Shown: positions 7,643-22,256, counted from the first letter of the stretch. The stretch: DNA of 64,000 nt from Pseudomonas sp. RIT-PI-S (GCF_025642975.1 NZ_JANZKJ010000018.1:1-64000); one strand, 5' to 3'. Notes: generated by a model not told the origin, from the sequence alone. Numbers and translations are program-made.

Positions 7643-10600
7643 ATGGCTTACTCATACACTGAGAAAAAACGTATCCGCAAGGACTTTAGCAAGTTGCCGG
7701 ACGTCATGGATGTGCCTTACCTCCTGGCCATCCAGCTGGATTCGTATCGTGAATTCCTGCAGGCGGGAGTGTCCAAGGATCAGTTCCGCGACGTCGGCCT
7801 GCATGCGGCTTTCAAATCGGTTTTCCCGATCATCAGCTACTCCGGCAACGCTGCCCTGGAGTACGTTGGATATCGCCTGGGCGAGCCCGCCTTCGATGTA
7901 AAAGAGTGCGTGCTTCGTGGCGTGACCTTCGCGGTTCCGCTGCGGGTTAAGGTGCGCCTGATCATTTTCGACAAAGAATCGTCGAACAAAGCGATCAAAG
8001 ACATCAAAGAGCAAGAAGTCTACATGGGTGAAATCCCCCTGATGACTGAAAACGGTACCTTCGTTATCAACGGTACCGAGCGTGTGATCGTTTCCCAGCT
8101 GCACCGTTCGCCTGGCGTTTTCTTCGACCACGACCGTGGCAAGACCCACAGCTCTGGCAAACTGCTGTACTCCGCTCGCATCATTCCGTACCGCGGTTCA
8201 TGGTTGGACTTCGAGTTCGATCCGAAGGACTGCGTGTTCGTGCGTATCGACCGTCGCCGCAAACTGCCGGCCTCGGTGCTGCTGCGCGCCCTCGGCTACA
8301 CCACCGAAGAAGTCCTCGACGCCTTCTACACCACCAACATCTTCCACGTGAAGGGTGAGAAGCTGAGCCTGGAGCTCGTACCGCAGCGCCTGCGTGGCGA
8401 GATCGCGGCCATGGACATCACCGACAATGACGGCAAGGTCATTGTCGAGCAGGGTCGTCGGATTACCGCGCGGCACATTAACCAGCTGGAAAAGGCTGGT
8501 ATCAAGGAACTCGAAGTTCCGCTGGACTACATGATTGGCCGCACCACTGCCAAGGCCATCGTGCACCCGGCGACCGGTGAAATCATCGCCGAATGCAACA
8601 CCGAGCTGACCACCGAAGTGCTGGTTAAAATCGCCAAGGCTCAGGTCGTGCGGATCGAAACGTTGTACACCAACGACATCGACTGCGGTCCTTTCATCTC
8701 CGATACCCTGAAAATCGACTCCACCAGCAATCAGCTGGAAGCGCTGGTCGAGATCTATCGGATGATGCGCCCAGGCGAGCCGCCTACCAAGGACGCCGCC
8801 GAAACCCTGTTCAACAACCTGTTCTTCAGTGCCGAGCGTTACGACCTCTCTGCCGTGGGCCGCATGAAGTTCAACCGTCGTATCGGCCGCACCGAGATCG
8901 AAGGTTCCGGTGTGTTGAGCAAGGACGACATCGTTGCCGTGCTCAAGACCCTGGTCGACATCCGTAACGGCAAAGGCATCGTCGACGACATCGACCACCT
9001 GGGTAACCGCCGCGTGCGTTGTGTCGGCGAAATGGCCGAGAACCAGTTCCGCGTGGGCCTGGTGCGGGTGGAGCGTGCCGTCAAGGAACGCCTGTCCATG
9101 GCTGAAAGCGAAGGCCTGATGCCACAGGACCTGATCAACGCCAAGCCGGTCGCGGCCGCGGTGAAAGAGTTCTTCGGCTCCAGCCAGCTGTCCCAGTTCA
9201 TGGACCAGAACAACCCGCTGTCGGAAATCACCCACAAGCGCCGTGTGTCCGCGCTTGGCCCAGGCGGCTTGACCCGTGAGCGTGCGGGCTTCGAAGTCCG
9301 TGACGTACACCCGACCCATTACGGCCGTGTGTGCCCGATCGAAACGCCGGAAGGTCCGAACATCGGCTTGATCAACTCCTTGGCGGCTTACGCGCGCACC
9401 AACCAGTACGGCTTCCTGGAAAGCCCGTATCGCGTTGTGAAGGACGGCGTAGTCACCGACGAGATCGTCTTCCTGTCCGCGATCGAAGAGGCCGATCACG
9501 TGATCGCCCAGGCTTCCGCGGCCATGAACGAGAAGAAGCAGCTGATCGACGAGCTGGTGGCCGTGCGTCACCTGAACGAGTTCACCGTCAAGGCGCCGGA
9601 AGACGTCACCCTGATGGACGTTTCGCCCAAGCAGGTAGTTTCGGTCGCGGCCTCGCTGATTCCATTCCTGGAACACGACGACGCCAACCGTGCACTCATG
9701 GGTTCGAACATGCAGCGCCAGGCGGTACCGACCCTGCGTTCCGACAAGCCCCTGGTGGGCACCGGGATGGAGCGTAACGTTGCCCGTGACTCCGGTGTAT
9801 GCGTGGTCGCGCGTCGTGGTGGCGTAATCGATTCGGTCGATGCCAGCCGTATCGTTGTCCGCGTCAGCGACGACGAAGTCGAAACCGGCGAAGCCGGCGT
9901 GGACATCTACAACCTGACCAAGTACACCCGTTCCAACCAGAACACCTGCATCAACCAGCGCCCGCTGGTTAACCGCGGTGATCGCGTAGAACGTGGCGAC
10001 ATCATGGCCGATGGCCCGTCCACCGACATGGGTGAGCTGGCGCTGGGTCAGAACATGCGTATCGCCTTCATGGCATGGAACGGCTTCAACTTTGAAGACT
10101 CCATCTGCCTGTCGGAGCGCGTGGTTCAGGAAGACCGCTTCACCACGATCCACATTCAGGAACTGACCTGTGTGGCCCGTGACACCAAGCTCGGCCCAGA
10201 GGAAATCACCGCCGACATCCCGAACGTGGGTGAAGCGGCGCTGAACAAGCTGGACGAAGCCGGTATCGTGTACGTAGGTGCCGAAGTAGGTGCTGGCGAC
10301 ATCCTGGTCGGCAAGGTCACGCCAAAAGGCGAAACCCAACTGACCCCAGAAGAGAAACTGCTGCGCGCGATCTTCGGCGAGAAGGCCAGCGACGTCAAAG
10401 ACACCTCCCTGCGTGTGCCGACCGGCACCAAAGGTACCGTCATCGACGTACAGGTCTTCACCCGTGACGGCGTGGAGCGCGATTCTCGCGCCCTGTCCAT
10501 CGAGAAGAGCCAGCTCGACCAGATCCGTAAGGACCTGAACGAAGAGTTCCGCATCGTCGAAGGTGCAACCTTCGAGCGTCTGCGTAGCGCGCTGGTCGGC

Positions 10601-11716
10601 CAGGTTGTCGACGGTGGCGCGGGCCTGAAGAAGGGCACCGACCTGACCGACGACGTGCTGAGCGGTCTGGAGCATGGCCAGTGGTTCAAACTGCGCATGG
10701 CCGACGACGCGCTCAACGAGCAGCTGGAAAAAGCCCAGCAGTACATCGTTGACCGCCGCCGCCTGCTGGACGACAAGTTCGAAGACAAGAAGCGCAAGCT
10801 GCAACAGGGCGATGACCTGGCGCCGGGCGTGCTGAAAATCGTCAAGGTGTACCTGGCAATCCGTCGTCGCATCCAGCCGGGCGACAAGATGGCCGGCCGT
10901 CACGGTAACAAGGGTGTGGTCTCGGTGATCATGCCGGTCGAGGACATGCCGCACGATGCCAATGGCACCCCGGTAGACGTCGTTCTCAACCCGTTGGGCG
11001 TACCGTCCCGGATGAACGTCGGTCAGATCCTCGAAACCCACCTGGGCCTCGCGGCCAAAGGCTTGGGCGAGAAGATCAACCGTATGCTCGAAGAGCAACG
11101 CCAGGTCGCTGATCTGCGTGGTTTCCTGAACGAGATCTACAACGAGATCGGCGGTCGCCACGAAAGCATCGACGAGCTGTCGGACCAAGAAGTGCTGGCC
11201 CTGGCCAAGAACCTCAAGGCGGGCGTGCCAATGGCGACCCCAGTCTTCGACGGTGCCAAGGAAAGCGAAATCAAGTCGATGCTCAAGCTCGCTGACATGC
11301 CGGAAAGCGGCCAGATGCAGCTGTTCGACGGGCGGACCGGTAACAAGTTCGAGCGCCCGGTGACTGTCGGCTATATGTACATGCTGAAGCTGAACCACCT
11401 GGTGGACGACAAGATGCACGCTCGTTCCACCGGTTCCTACAGCCTGGTTACCCAGCAGCCGCTGGGTGGTAAGGCTCAGTTCGGTGGCCAGCGTTTCGGG
11501 GAGATGGAGGTGTGGGCGCTGGAAGCATACGGCGCGGCATACACCCTGCAAGAAATGCTCACCGTGAAGTCGGACGACGTGAACGGCCGTACCAAGATGT
11601 ACAAGAACATCGTGGACGGCGATCACCGTATGGAGCCGGGCATGCCCGAGTCCTTCAACGTGTTGATCAAAGAAATTCGTTCGCTCGGTATCGACATCGA
11701 TCTGGAAACCGAATAA
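7643..11716 (+). CDS. rpoB: RNA polymerase beta subunit
   Basis: 1357-aa catalytic core subunit of RNA polymerase. The rifampicin-binding region reads SQLSQFMDQNNPLSEITHKR then RRVSALGPGG, the susceptible wild-type sequence. Conserved elements include GDKMAGRHGNKG (lid/active-site region) and GGKAQFGGQRFGEMEVWALE near the C terminus. rpoC begins 63 bases downstream and is co-transcribed. A very long open frame on the opposite strand is a codon-bias shadow. Confidence 0.99.
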   Translation: MAYSYTEKKRIRKDFSKLPDVMDVPYLLAIQLDSYREFLQAGVSKDQFRDVGLHAAFKSVFPIISYSGNAALEYVGYRLGEPAFDVKECVLRGVTFAVPLRVKVRLIIFDKESSNKAIKDIKEQEVYMGEIPLMTENGTFVINGTERVIVSQLHRSPGVFFDHDRGKTHSSGKLLYSARIIPYRGSWLDFEFDPKDCVFVRIDRRRKLPASVLLRALGYTTEEVLDAFYTTNIFHVKGEKLSLELVPQRLRGEIAAMDITDNDGKVIVEQGRRITARHINQLEKAGIKELEVPLDYMIGRTTAKAIVHPATGEIIAECNTELTTEVLVKIAKAQVVRIETLYTNDIDCGPFISDTLKIDSTSNQLEALVEIYRMMRPGEPPTKDAAETLFNNLFFSAERYDLSAVGRMKFNRRIGRTEIEGSGVLSKDDIVAVLKTLVDIRNGKGIVDDIDHLGNRRVRCVGEMAENQFRVGLVRVERAVKERLSMAESEGLMPQDLINAKPVAAAVKEFFGSSQLSQFMDQNNPLSEITHKRRVSALGPGGLTRERAGFEVRDVHPTHYGRVCPIETPEGPNIGLINSLAAYARTNQYGFLESPYRVVKDGVVTDEIVFLSAIEEADHVIAQASAAMNEKKQLIDELVAVRHLNEFTVKAPEDVTLMDVSPKQVVSVAASLIPFLEHDDANRALMGSNMQRQAVPTLRSDKPLVGTGMERNVARDSGVCVVARRGGVIDSVDASRIVVRVSDDEVETGEAGVDIYNLTKYTRSNQNTCINQRPLVNRGDRVERGDIMADGPSTDMGELALGQNMRIAFMAWNGFNFEDSICLSERVVQEDRFTTIHIQELTCVARDTKLGPEEITADIPNVGEAALNKLDEAGIVYVGAEVGAGDILVGKVTPKGETQLTPEEKLLRAIFGEKASDVKDTSLRVPTGTKGTVIDVQVFTRDGVERDSRALSIEKSQLDQIRKDLNEEFRIVEGATFERLRSALVGQVVDGGAGLKKGTDLTDDVLSGLEHGQWFKLRMADDALNEQLEKAQQYIVDRRRLLDDKFEDKKRKLQQGDDLAPGVLKIVKVYLAIRRRIQPGDKMAGRHGNKGVVSVIMPVEDMPHDANGTPVDVVLNPLGVPSRMNVGQILETHLGLAAKGLGEKINRMLEEQRQVADLRGFLNEIYNEIGGRHESIDELSDQEVLALAKNLKAGVPMATPVFDGAKESEIKSMLKLADMPESGQMQLFDGRTGNKFERPVTVGYMYMLKLNHLVDDKMHARSTGSYSLVTQQPLGGKAQFGGQRFGEMEVWALEAYGAAYTLQEMLTVKSDDVNGRTKMYKNIVDGDHRMEPGMPESFNVLIKEIRSLGIDIDLETE

Positions 11717-11779
11717 CACGCGACGTGAATGGGAGCGGGGGCTAACCCCCGCTTCCTGCTCCGCCAGGAGGAAAAGGCC

Positions 11780-15979
<4,200 letters not shown>

Positions 15980-15987
15980 CAGGGCTG

Positions 15988-16031
15988 GCGCGCCCTACCT
16001 TACTGGCTCGCGCCAGAAGGGTAGGGCGCGC
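15988..16031 (+). terminator. Long hairpin after rpoC
   Basis: GCGCGCCCTACC (15988-15999) pairs perfectly with GGTAGGGCGCGC (16020-16031), and an inner stem CTGGC/GCCAG (16003-16007, 16012-16016) nests inside it. The tail is CTTTGCCTT, not a T run, so it may be a pause or RNA-processing site rather than a strong terminator. It lies seven bases before the rpsL -35. Confidence 0.6.
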
Positions 16032-16037
16032 TTTGCC

Positions 16038-16066
16038 TTGACTGAGGGGCGAGGGATCTTTAGACT
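16038..16066 (+). promoter_or_regulatory. Promoter of the str operon
   Basis: TTGACT (16038-16043), a 17-base spacer and TAGACT (16061-16066): good sigma70 matches, about 90 bases upstream of rpsL. Confidence 0.6.
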
Positions 16067-16157
16067 CTCGTACCCCTAAATTTGGCGGGGCTTTTGCCCT
16101 GCCATTTGTTTTTCAAATAGGGCAACAAGCGTCGAAAGACATCAGTGGAGCTTAAAG

Positions 16158-16529
16158 ATGGCAACGATCAACCAGCTGGTACGTCAGCCGCGCAAGCGTA
16201 TCGTCGAGAAATCCGACGTACCTGCGCTGCAGAACTGCCCGCAGCGTCGTGGCGTGTGCACCCGTGTGTACACCACCACGCCGAAAAAACCTAACTCGGC
16301 ACTCCGTAAAGTTTGCCGTGTGCGCCTGACCAACGGTTTCGAGGTTTCCTCGTACATCGGCGGTGAAGGTCACAACCTGCAAGAGCACAGCGTCGTGCTG
16401 ATCCGTGGCGGTCGTGTAAAAGACTTGCCAGGTGTGCGTTACCACACCGTTCGCGGCTCCCTTGATACCTCGGGTGTTAAAGGCCGTAACCAGGGTCGTT
16501 CCAAGTACGGTACCAAGCGTCCGAAGTAA
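16158..16529 (+). CDS. rpsL: 30S ribosomal protein S12
   Basis: 123-aa decoding-centre protein. Lys43 in TPKKPNS and the region [12 protein letters not shown] are wild type, so no streptomycin-resistance substitution is visible at the usual sites. It is the first gene of rpsL-rpsG-fusA-tufB. The 103-base gap before rpsG has no recognisable gene; in E. coli the equivalent gap contains the S7 repressor site. Confidence 0.98.
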
Positions 16530-16632
16530 GGATCGCTTGCCGCACTTTGCAGTCAACATTTTTATTGAGTCGATAAGAGTAAGGTCGGGCTTATGTCCCG
16601 GGCTAACCTGAAGACCGTTTGAGGGCTTATCA

Positions 16633-17103
16633 ATGCCAAGACGTCGTGTAGCAGCCAAGCGTGAAATCCTGGACGATCCGAAATACGGAAGCCAGATCCT
16701 CGCCAAATTCATGAACCACGTGATGGAAAGCGGCAAGAAAGCCGTTGCCGAGCGCATCGTTTACGGTGCACTGGAAACGGTTAAAGCGCGCAAGAACAGC
16801 GATCCCCTGGAAATCTTCGAGAAAGCTCTCGACGCCATCGCTCCGCTGGTCGAAGTAAAGTCCCGCCGTGTAGGCGGTGCAACCTACCAGGTTCCGGTCG
16901 AAGTTCGCCCATCCCGTCGTAACGCCCTGGCCATGCGCTGGCTGGTAGACTACGCCCGTAAGCGCGGCGAGAAGTCTATGGCCCTGCGCCTGGCTGGCGA
17001 GTTGCTGGATGCTGCTGAAGGCAAAGGCGCTGCGGTCAAGAAGCGTGAAGACGTGCACCGTATGGCTGAAGCCAACAAAGCCTTCTCGCACTACCGCTTC
17101 TAA
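16633..17103 (+). CDS. rpsG: 30S ribosomal protein S7
   Basis: 156-aa primary 16S rRNA binder that nucleates assembly of the 30S head and lines the E site. In E. coli it represses the str operon. Start MPRRRVAAKREIL and full family length are intact. fusA starts 30 bases downstream. Confidence 0.98.
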   Translation: MPRRRVAAKREILDDPKYGSQILAKFMNHVMESGKKAVAERIVYGALETVKARKNSDPLEIFEKALDAIAPLVEVKSRRVGGATYQVPVEVRPSRRNALAMRWLVDYARKRGEKSMALRLAGELLDAAEGKGAAVKKREDVHRMAEANKAFSHYRF

Positions 17104-17133
17104 TATCAGCGTCACTCACTTTGCGAGGGCTTT

Positions 17134-19248
17134 ATGGCTCGTACAACTCCGATTAAGCGCTACCGTAACATCGGTATCGTTGCTCACGTGGATGCTGGTA
17201 AAACCACCACTACCGAGCGCGTACTGTTTTACACCGGCGTAAACCACAAAATGGGCGAGGTGCATGACGGCGCCGCGACCATGGACTGGATGGTGCAGGA
17301 GCAGGAGCGGGGTATTACCATTACCTCCGCTGCAACTACCGCATTCTGGGCTGGCTCGAACAAGCAGTTCGACAAGCACCGCTTCAACATCATCGACACC
17401 CCCGGCCACGTTGACTTCACCATTGAAGTAGAGCGCTCGCTGCGCGTACTCGACGGCGCGGTCGTTGTGTTCTGTGGTACTTCCGGTGTTGAGCCTCAGT
17501 CCGAAACCGTATGGCGTCAGGCCAACAAATACGGCGTTCCACGTCTTGTTTACGTAAACAAGATGGACCGTGCAGGCGCGAACTTCCTGCGCGTAGTCGA
17601 CCAGATCAAGAAGCGCCTGGGGCATACCCCGGTGCCGATTCAGCTGGCCATCGGCGCTGAAGACAACTTCCAGGGTCAGATCGACCTGATGAGCATGGAA
17701 GCGGTCTACTGGAACGACGAAGACAAGGGCATGGCTGCTCGCCGCGAGGCAATTCCTGCCGAGCTGCAAGAGCTGGCTGAAGAGTGGCGCGCCAACATGG
17801 TCGAAGCCGCTGCCGAAGCCAACGAAGAGCTGATGAACAAGTACCTTGAAGGTGAAGAGCTCACCGTTGAGGAAATCAAGGGCGCATTGCGTCAGCGGAC
17901 CATCGCTGGCGAAATCGTTCTGGCTGTTTGCGGTTCTTCGTTCAAGAACAAGGGCGTTCCCCTGGTTCTGGACGCTGTTATCGACTATCTCCCTGCTCCT
18001 GTGGATATTCCTGCCATCAAGGGTTCGCACCCGGATGACGAGACCCAGGAAATGGAGCGTCACGCAGACGACGACGAGCCTTTCTCGGCTCTGGCGTTCA
18101 AGATCGCTACCGACCCCTTCGTTGGTACGTTGACCTTCGCCCGCGTTTACTCCGGTGTGTTGAACTCCGGCGACGGCGTGATCAACTCGGTCAAAGGCAA
18201 GAAAGAGCGCGTGGGGCGTATGGTGCAGATGCACGCAAACACCCGCGAAGAGATCAAGGAAGTTCGCGCTGGCGACATCGCGGCCTTGATCGGCATGAAG
18301 GACGTCACCACCGGTGACACCCTCTGCTCCGCTGACAAGCCGATTATCCTTGTGCGCATGGACTTCCCGGAGCCGGTAATCTCGGTAGCCGTGGAACCCA
18401 AGACCAAGGACGACCAGGAAAAGATGGGTATTGCACTGGGCAAGCTGGCTCAGGAAGACCCGTCCTTCCGCGTCAAGACCGACGAAGAAACCGGTCAGAC
18501 CATCATCTCCGGTATGGGTGAGCTGCACCTGGACATCCTCGTTGACCGTATGCGTCGCGAGTTCAACGTCGAGGCGAACATCGGCAAGCCGCAGGTTTCT
18601 TACCGCGAGAAGATCACCAAGGGCGTTGAGATCGAAGGCAAGTTCGTTCGTCAGTCCGGTGGTCGTGGTCAGTTCGGTCATTGCTGGATTCGCTTCTCCC
18701 CAGCGGACGAAGACGATAAAGGCATTGCCGAAGGCCTGGTGTTCACCAACGAAGTTGTTGGTGGTGTGATTCCTAAGGAATACATCCCGGCAATCCAGAA
18801 GGGTATCGAAGAGCAGATGAAGAACGGCGTTGTTGCCGGCTATCCGCTGATCGGCCTGAAGGCTGCTGTTTTCGATGGTTCCTACCACGACGTCGACTCC
18901 AACGAGATGGCGTTCAAGGTCGCTGCTTCCATGGCTACCAAGCAACTGGCCCAGAAGGGCGGTGGCGTGGTGCTGGAGCCGATCATGAAAGTGGAAGTGG
19001 TCACCCCCGAGGACTACATGGGCGACGTGATGGGCGACCTGAACCGTCGTCGCGGCCTGATCCAAGGCATGGAAGATTCGGTCTCCGGCAAGGTTATTCG
19101 CGCCGAAGTGCCGCTGGGCGAGATGTTCGGTTACGCTACCGACGTTCGCTCCATGTCTCAGGGTCGCGCTAGCTACTCCATGGAATTCTCGAAATACTCC
19201 GAAGCTCCGTCGAATGTCGTCGAAGCCCTCGTTAAAAAACAAGGCTAA
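17134..19248 (+). CDS. fusA: Elongation factor G
   Basis: 704-aa translocase GTPase that moves tRNA and mRNA after peptide bond formation and recycles ribosomes with RRF. G motifs are AHVDAGKT (17-24), DTPGH (88-92) and NKMD (142-145), followed by the five-domain EF-G layout. tufB starts 30 bases later in the same operon. Confidence 0.98.
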   Translation: MARTTPIKRYRNIGIVAHVDAGKTTTTERVLFYTGVNHKMGEVHDGAATMDWMVQEQERGITITSAATTAFWAGSNKQFDKHRFNIIDTPGHVDFTIEVERSLRVLDGAVVVFCGTSGVEPQSETVWRQANKYGVPRLVYVNKMDRAGANFLRVVDQIKKRLGHTPVPIQLAIGAEDNFQGQIDLMSMEAVYWNDEDKGMAARREAIPAELQELAEEWRANMVEAAAEANEELMNKYLEGEELTVEEIKGALRQRTIAGEIVLAVCGSSFKNKGVPLVLDAVIDYLPAPVDIPAIKGSHPDDETQEMERHADDDEPFSALAFKIATDPFVGTLTFARVYSGVLNSGDGVINSVKGKKERVGRMVQMHANTREEIKEVRAGDIAALIGMKDVTTGDTLCSADKPIILVRMDFPEPVISVAVEPKTKDDQEKMGIALGKLAQEDPSFRVKTDEETGQTIISGMGELHLDILVDRMRREFNVEANIGKPQVSYREKITKGVEIEGKFVRQSGGRGQFGHCWIRFSPADEDDKGIAEGLVFTNEVVGGVIPKEYIPAIQKGIEEQMKNGVVAGYPLIGLKAAVFDGSYHDVDSNEMAFKVAASMATKQLAQKGGGVVLEPIMKVEVVTPEDYMGDVMGDLNRRRGLIQGMEDSVSGKVIRAEVPLGEMFGYATDVRSMSQGRASYSMEFSKYSEAPSNVVEALVKKQG

Positions 19249-19278
19249 CCAAGCCCTTTAGGCAAGAGGTTCACTGTC

Positions 19279-20472
19279 GTGGCTAAAGAAAAATTTGATC
19301 GTTCCCTACCGCACGTAAACGTTGGCACCATCGGCCACGTTGACCACGGTAAAACCACTCTGACCGCTGCTCTGACCCGCGTCTGCTCCGAAGTTTTCGG
19401 TTCGGCCCGTGTTGACTTCGACAAGATCGACAGCGCTCCAGAAGAAAAAGCGCGTGGTATCACCATCAACACCGCGCACGTCGAGTACAACTCGAACATT
19501 CGTCACTACGCTCACGTTGACTGCCCAGGTCACGCTGACTATGTGAAGAACATGATCACCGGTGCTGCCCAGATGGACGGCGCGATCCTGGTTTGCTCGG
19601 CCGCTGATGGTCCGATGCCTCAGACTCGCGAACACATCCTGCTGTCCCGTCAGGTTGGCGTTCCCTACATCGTCGTATTCCTGAACAAGGCCGACCTGGT
19701 GGACGACGCTGAGCTGCTGGAACTGGTTGAGATGGAAGTGCGTGACCTGCTCAGCACTTACGATTTCCCAGGCGACGACACCCCGATCATCATCGGTTCG
19801 GCTCGTATGGCGCTGGAAGGTCTGGACGACAACGAAATGGGCACCACTGCCGTTCGTAAACTGGTCGAGACTCTGGACAGCTACATCCCAGAGCCAGTTC
19901 GTCTGATCGACAAGCCGTTCCTGATGCCAATCGAAGACGTGTTCTCGATCTCCGGCCGCGGTACTGTTGTAACCGGTCGTATCGAGCGCGGTATCGTCAA
20001 GGTCCAGGATCCTCTGGAAATCGTTGGTCTGCGTGACACCACCGTCACCACCTGCACCGGTGTTGAAATGTTCCGCAAACTGCTCGACGAAGGTCGTGCT
20101 GGCGAGAACTGCGGCGTTCTGCTGCGCGGCACCAAGCGTGACGACGTTGAGCGTGGCCAGGTTTTGGTCAAGCCAGGTTCGGTCAAGCCGCACACCAAGT
20201 TCGAAGCAGAAGTGTACGTGCTGAGCAAAGAAGAAGGCGGCCGTCACACTCCGTTCTTCAAAGGCTACCGTCCTCAGTTCTACTTCCGTACCACTGACGT
20301 GACCGGTAACTGCGAACTGCCGGAAGGCGTTGAAATGGTTATGCCAGGCGACAACATCAAACTGGTTGTCACCCTGATCAAAACCATCGCGATGGAAGAC
20401 GGCCTGCGTTTCGCAATCCGTGAAGGTGGTCGTACCGTTGGTGCTGGCGTTGTAGCCAAAATCATCGAGTAA
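19279..20472 (+). CDS. tufB: Elongation factor Tu, second copy
   Basis: 397 aa, same fold and G motifs as the copy at 2763, but starting at GTG. It differs at about 23 positions (for example FDRSLP for FERNKP near the N terminus, and Glu for Ala as last residue). Much of the rest is identical even at DNA level, a mosaic that suggests partial gene conversion between the two loci. It ends the str operon; a strong terminator follows. Confidence 0.98.
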   Translation: MAKEKFDRSLPHVNVGTIGHVDHGKTTLTAALTRVCSEVFGSARVDFDKIDSAPEEKARGITINTAHVEYNSNIRHYAHVDCPGHADYVKNMITGAAQMDGAILVCSAADGPMPQTREHILLSRQVGVPYIVVFLNKADLVDDAELLELVEMEVRDLLSTYDFPGDDTPIIIGSARMALEGLDDNEMGTTAVRKLVETLDSYIPEPVRLIDKPFLMPIEDVFSISGRGTVVTGRIERGIVKVQDPLEIVGLRDTTVTTCTGVEMFRKLLDEGRAGENCGVLLRGTKRDDVERGQVLVKPGSVKPHTKFEAEVYVLSKEEGGRHTPFFKGYRPQFYFRTTDVTGNCELPEGVEMVMPGDNIKLVVTLIKTIAMEDGLRFAIREGGRTVGAGVVAKIIE

Positions 20473-20490
20473 TACCCCAGCGTCACAAAG

Positions 20491-20516
20491 AGCCCCCGCC
20501 TAGCGGGGGCTTTTTT
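20491..20516 (+). terminator. Terminator of the str operon
   Basis: AGCCCCCGC (20491-20499) pairs with GCGGGGGCT (20503-20511) around a three-base loop, followed by TTTTTT. A textbook intrinsic terminator. Confidence 0.92.
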
Positions 20517-20522
20517 ATTGGG

Positions 20523-20551
20523 TTGACACTCGTTAGGGGCGTCTATAGAAT
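20523..20551 (+). promoter_or_regulatory. S10 operon promoter
   Basis: Perfect -35 TTGACA (20523-20528), a 17-base spacer, -10 TAGAAT (20546-20551) and a GC-rich discriminator. The first gene, rpsJ, starts about 60 bases further on, too short a leader for the long L4-responsive E. coli structure. Confidence 0.8.
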
Positions 20552-20612
20552 CACGCCTCCTTTTAACGGGCGTAGTCCGTCTGTTGGGAATGAGCCTGGA
20601 GTCTGAAATCCA

Positions 20613-20924
20613 ATGCAAAATCAGCAAATTCGTATCAGGTTGAAGGCATTTGACCATCGCCTGATCGACCAATCCACCCAGGAAATCGTGGAAACCGCGA
20701 AGCGTACTGGGGCACAGGTGCGTGGTCCGATTCCACTGCCTACCCGTAAGGAGCGGTTCACTGTTCTGGTTTCCCCGCACGTCAACAAAGACGCGCGTGA
20801 TCAGTACGAAATCCGCACTCATAAGCGTGTTCTGGACATCGTCCAGCCAACGGACAAAACCGTTGATGCGCTGATGAAGCTCGACCTCGCGGCAGGCGTG
20901 GAAGTACAGATCAGCCTCGGCTAA
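20613..20924 (+). CDS. rpsJ: 30S ribosomal protein S10
   Basis: 103-aa protein of the 30S head that also acts as NusE in antitermination and as a NusG partner. Family motif [15 protein letters not shown] is present. It is the first gene of an eleven-gene S10 operon. Confidence 0.98.
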
Positions 20925-21005
20925 GACCCGTGTCTTGGTCGTGTAACGCTCTGAAATGGGCGGCCATAGCGGGTGAAAGCCCCGTACACTCATGAGGTTT
21001 ACAAC

Positions 21006-21641
21006 ATGACTATTGGTGTAGTCGGTCGTAAGTGCGGCATGACCCGCATTTTCACCGAAGATGGTGTCTCTATTCCGGTTACGGTCATTGAGATCGAGCC
21101 GAATCGCGTCACCCAGTTCAAAACCGAAGAATCCGATGGCTATCGTGCAGTGCAAGTCACTGTCGGCGAGCGTCGTGCTTCGCGCGTAACCGCAGCTCAG
21201 GCTGGCCACTTCGCCAAGGCGAACGTAGCTGCCGGCCGTGGTGTCTGGGAATTCCGTCTTGAAGAAGGCGAGTACCAGGCAGGCGACCTGATCAACTCGG
21301 AACTGTTCGCAGCAGGCCAGCTGGTAGACGTTACCGGCCAGTCCAAGGGTAAAGGCTTTGCCGGTACCATTAAGCGCTGGAACTTCCGTGGTCAGGACAA
21401 TACCCACGGTAACTCCGTTTCCCACCGCGTTCCGGGCTCCATCGGCCAGTGCCAGACTCCTGGTCGTGTTTTCAAGGGCAAGAAAATGTCCGGTCACATG
21501 GGCGCCGAGCGCGTGACCGTCCAGTCCCTGGAAGTGGTCCGCGTTGACGCTGAACGCAACCTGCTGCTGGTCAAGGGCGCCGTTCCTGGTGCTACTGGCG
21601 GCGACGTGGTTGTGCGTCCGGCTGTTAAGGCTCGCGGTTAA
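21006..21641 (+). CDS. rplC: 50S ribosomal protein L3
   Basis: 211-aa early-assembly protein reaching the peptidyl-transferase centre. Start ATG at 21006 (MTIGVVGRKCGM) has GAGG eight bases upstream; the frame is open to 20973 but without a ribosome site. The central extension GQDNTHGNSVSHR, including the glutamine methylated by PrmB in other bacteria, is intact. Confidence 0.97.
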   Translation: MTIGVVGRKCGMTRIFTEDGVSIPVTVIEIEPNRVTQFKTEESDGYRAVQVTVGERRASRVTAAQAGHFAKANVAAGRGVWEFRLEEGEYQAGDLINSELFAAGQLVDVTGQSKGKGFAGTIKRWNFRGQDNTHGNSVSHRVPGSIGQCQTPGRVFKGKKMSGHMGAERVTVQSLEVVRVDAERNLLLVKGAVPGATGGDVVVRPAVKARG

Positions 21642-21653
21642 GGGGAAGCTGAC

Positions 21654-22256
21654 ATGCAATTGAATGTAAATGACGCGCAAGCGATCGAAGTTTCCGAACT
21701 GACCTTTGGTGGCGAGTTCAACGAGACCCTGGTTCACCAGGCCGTTGTAGCCTACATGGCCGGTGGCCGTCAGGGCAGCAAGCAACAGAAGACCCGCTCG
21801 GACGTATCCGGCGGCGGCAAGCGCCCATGGCGCCAGAAGGGCACTGGTCGTGCTCGTGCCGGTACTATCCGTAGCCCACTGTGGCGCGGTGGTGGTACTA
21901 CCTTCGCTGCTCGTCCTCAGGATCACTCGCAGAAGCTCAACAAGAAGATGTACCGCGCAGCACTGCGCTCCATCCTTGCCGAGCTGGTACGTACTGATCG
22001 TCTGGTCGTGGTTCAGGACTTCGCTGTTGAAGCGCCGAAAACCAAAGAACTGCTGGGCAAGCTGAACGGCCTGGGTCTGAACGACGTGCTGATCGTTTCC
22101 GAAGCCGTTGATCAGAACCTGTACCTGGCTGCTCGCAACCTGCCGCACGTCGACGTACGTGACGTTCAAGGTTCCGACCCGGTCAGTCTGATCGCATACG
22201 ACAAGGTGTTGATCACCGTGTCGGCCGTGAAGAAATTCGAGGAGCTGCTGGGATGA
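21654..22256 (+). CDS. rplD: 50S ribosomal protein L4
   Basis: 200-aa protein whose long loop (GGGKRPWRQKGTGRARAG) lines the exit tunnel. In E. coli it also represses the S10 operon. The stop overlaps the rplW start (ATGA). Confidence 0.98.
   Translation: MQLNVNDAQAIEVSELTFGGEFNETLVHQAVVAYMAGGRQGSKQQKTRSDVSGGGKRPWRQKGTGRARAGTIRSPLWRGGGTTFAARPQDHSQKLNKKMYRAALRSILAELVRTDRLVVVQDFAVEAPKTKELLGKLNGLGLNDVLIVSEAVDQNLYLAARNLPHVDVRDVQGSDPVSLIAYDKVLITVSAVKKFEELLG

Noticed and set aside
17116..19242. 708-codon minus-strand frame antisense to fusA
   Set aside because: Same codon-bias shadow; similar frames lie opposite tufA, tufB and rplC-rplD. No ribosome site or family resemblance.
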